Below are positions 62,242 through 64,000 of a stretch of 64,000 bases of DNA, in pieces; position 1 is the first letter of the stretch, and each line of letters starts with the position of its first letter. The notes beneath the pieces were generated by a model. It searched no databases. It was not told the origin of the DNA and worked only from the letters and a program-made list of their open reading frames with translations. Made by a program: the position numbers and the translations under genes. This DNA comes from Cornus controversa (Eukaryota; Streptophyta; Magnoliopsida; Cornales; Cornaceae). Where the stretch lies: positions 5,084,001 to 5,148,000 of the forward strand of contig CM048847.1 of the NCBI GenBank assembly GCA_026545225.1, given 5' to 3'.

Positions 62242-63642
62242 TCAAGTGGTGAACAACTCGGGATACTTTGAGCGGACTTCTTGTTCTCGCTCCCAAGTAG
62301 CGTCCTCCACCCCATGATGCCTCCAAAGCACTTTAACCAATGGAATGGTTTTGCCCCGAAGCACTTGTTCTCTAGTGTCCAAAATCAGAATCGGCCTATC
62401 CTCGTATGACACATCCTCCTCCACCTCAAGGTCTGCCCAATCAAGCACATGTGAAGGGTCCGGTTCATACTTCCTCAACATAGACACATGGAAAGTGTTG
62501 TGCACACTTGACAATTGCGGTGGCAATGCCAAGCGATAAGCAACCTCTCCCACCCGATCCAAAATCTCAAATGGCCCGATAAATCGTGGTGCAAGCTTGC
62601 CACTACGACCGAACCTCATCAAACCTTTCCGTGGCGAGACCTTCAAAAAGACATGATCTCCCACCTCAAATGCTAGTGGTCGCCGTCTCCTATCGGCGTA
62701 GCTTTTCTGACGACTCTGAGCCGTAAGCAATCTCTGCCGAATTACCTTGATCTTCTCCGTAGTTTCCCAAACTAAATCTGGTCCCAAAGAAACTGTCTCC
62801 CCTACATCAGTCCAACAGATAGGTGACCTACACGGTCTACCATACAAAGCCTCAAATGGAGCCATTTCAATGCTAGCCTGATAGCTATTATTGTATGCAA
62901 ACTCCACCAAAGGAAGGTGATCCTCCCAACTACCCCGAAGGTCAAGTACACACGCCTGCAACATATCCTCCAAAATCTGTATAGTACGCTCGGACTGACC
63001 ATCCGTCTGGGGATGAAAAGTTGTGCTAAAGTGAAGGTCCGTATCAAGCGCTGCTTGGAAACTCTGCCAAAACCGAGATGTAAATCGCGGGTCTCTATCT
63101 GAAACAATAGAAACTGGCACGCCATGAAGCCTAAGGATCTGCTCAATATACAATCTACTGAGAGTATCCACATCATCTGTCACTCTAATGGGAATAAAGT
63201 GAGCTACCTTCGTCAATCTGTCAACGACCACCCAAACTGCGTCGTGACCCTTCCTCGACCTTGGAAGCCCCGTCATAAAATCCATAGTGACATGCTCCCA
63301 TTTCCACATAGCCACAGGCAATGGCTGCAACAACCCCGCTGGTCTCTGATGCTCGGCCTTCACTTGTTGACAAGTGAGGCACCTCGCCACAAACTGAGCT
63401 ACATCCTTTTTCATACCCTTCCACCAATACTGTCGTCGTAGGTTATGATACATCTTGGTACCACCCGGATGTACTGCTAGTCTCGAGTTGTGAAACTCCC
63501 TCAGAATCTCATCTCGATAAGCTAAAGGAACAAACATCTTCCCTTTGAATCTCATGCTCTCATCTGAATGAACTGTCCATCCTTCCACCACTTCACCACC
63601 CGAAATCCGTATGCGAATAGTCTCAACCTCACTATCCTTCCT
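62242..63642 (-). pseudogene. Integrase with chromodomain (B, unit 2)
   Basis: Identical in residues to the unit 1 integrase (449 residues from 63591), with the same HHCC, D,D-35-E, GPF-type motif and chromodomain. It is cut off from RNase H by the same TAG (63643-63645). Confidence 0.9.
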
Positions 63643-64000
63643 CTACTCTTCAATCACTCTACTCACAAGAGTTGGTTGAGCGATAAGAGTAAATAACATT
63701 GTCGGTCCATCATCCTCACTGAAATGCAATCCTATTTCTGAGATATCTTCCATCATCTTCCACTCCCGTATGGCTAAGCTCGCTAAGCTACCATGTGACT
63801 TCCTACTCAGTGCATCCGCCACTACATTGGCCTTTCCCGGATGATATTGTAAGTCAAAGTCATAGTCCTCCATATACTCCATCCACCTCCGTTGCCTCAT
63901 ATTCAAATCCTTTTGTGAGAAAAGGTATTTGAGACTTTTGTGATCCGAAAACACTTCAAACTTCTCACCATACAAATAATGTCTCCACACCTTAAGTGCA
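63643..64000 (-). pseudogene. RNase H, C-terminal part (B, unit 2, runs off window)
   Basis: It contains the FSDHKSL and DALSRK motifs and ends at the same TAG as unit 1. The N-terminal half of the domain lies beyond 64000. Confidence 0.88.

Larger units (their letters stand above)
62196..64000 (-). mobile_element. Second family B internal region (unit 2, partial)
   Basis: It repeats 54450-56254. I saw no base differences over the 1.8 kb, and the 449-residue integrase frame is identical. It continues past the window end, so its own RT, gag, PBS and 5' LTR are unseen. Confidence 0.9.

Noticed and set aside
1-64000. tRNA, rRNA or other host RNA genes
   Set aside because: No cloverleaf or rRNA signature was noticed. 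The only tRNA-related words are the PBS sequences complementary to initiator tRNA.

Overview
This window is plant heterochromatin with no host gene. Two things point to a plant: Ty3-type LTR retrotransposons primed by initiator-methionine tRNA whose integrase carries a C-terminal chromodomain (Tekay/Del-like chromovirus), and long arrays of a ~141 bp satellite. A eudicot (peri)centromere is plausible but the species cannot be read from the sequence.

Layout. (1) 1-12253: giant-LTR elements of one family (called A here; LTRs about 4.0-4.4 kb) nested in each other, all in minus orientation. An element with 5' LTR 8205-12253, non-coding internal region 5482-8204 and 3' LTR ending at 5481 has its 3' LTR interrupted by a second A copy (ending 3756), which is itself interrupted by a third (ending 753). 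(2) 12254-50669: a satellite array of seven ~141 bp monomers (here a to g) forming a 986 bp higher-order repeat. It is broken by three insertions: a solo LTR of family B (17368-20139, + strand, TSD AGAAT), a solo LTR of family A (35711-40131, - strand, TSD GTTAT) and a 5'-truncated A LTR (43719-47243, + strand). (3) 50670-51632: the start of another A LTR, split by a family B element. (4) 51633-64000: a tandem family B array LTR-internal-LTR-internal on the minus strand (period 7746 bp) that runs off the window. Its gag-pol reading frame (59094 down to 54496) keeps gag, protease, reverse transcriptase, RNase H, integrase and chromodomain in one frame, cut by four in-frame stops.

How the parts relate. 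Family B encodes (or encoded) replication machinery. Family A keeps LTRs, primer-binding site and polypurine tract but no usable coding region, so it presumably depended on a relative such as B; their PPT-flanking and leader sequences are visibly alike. The satellite was the older landscape. Local satellite duplication came before the B solo-LTR insertion, and unequal crossover made a recurrent 4-monomer variant of the 7-monomer unit. LTR comparison by eye makes the B array young (5 differences over 2817 bp) and the nested A element older (about 1% between its LTRs).

The main points for follow-up are the 7-monomer higher-order satellite with its b/e hybrid junction, palindrome clusters in both LTR families, a multiplied primer-binding-site leader in family A, and the tandem B array whose shared stops all lie in plant methylation contexts.
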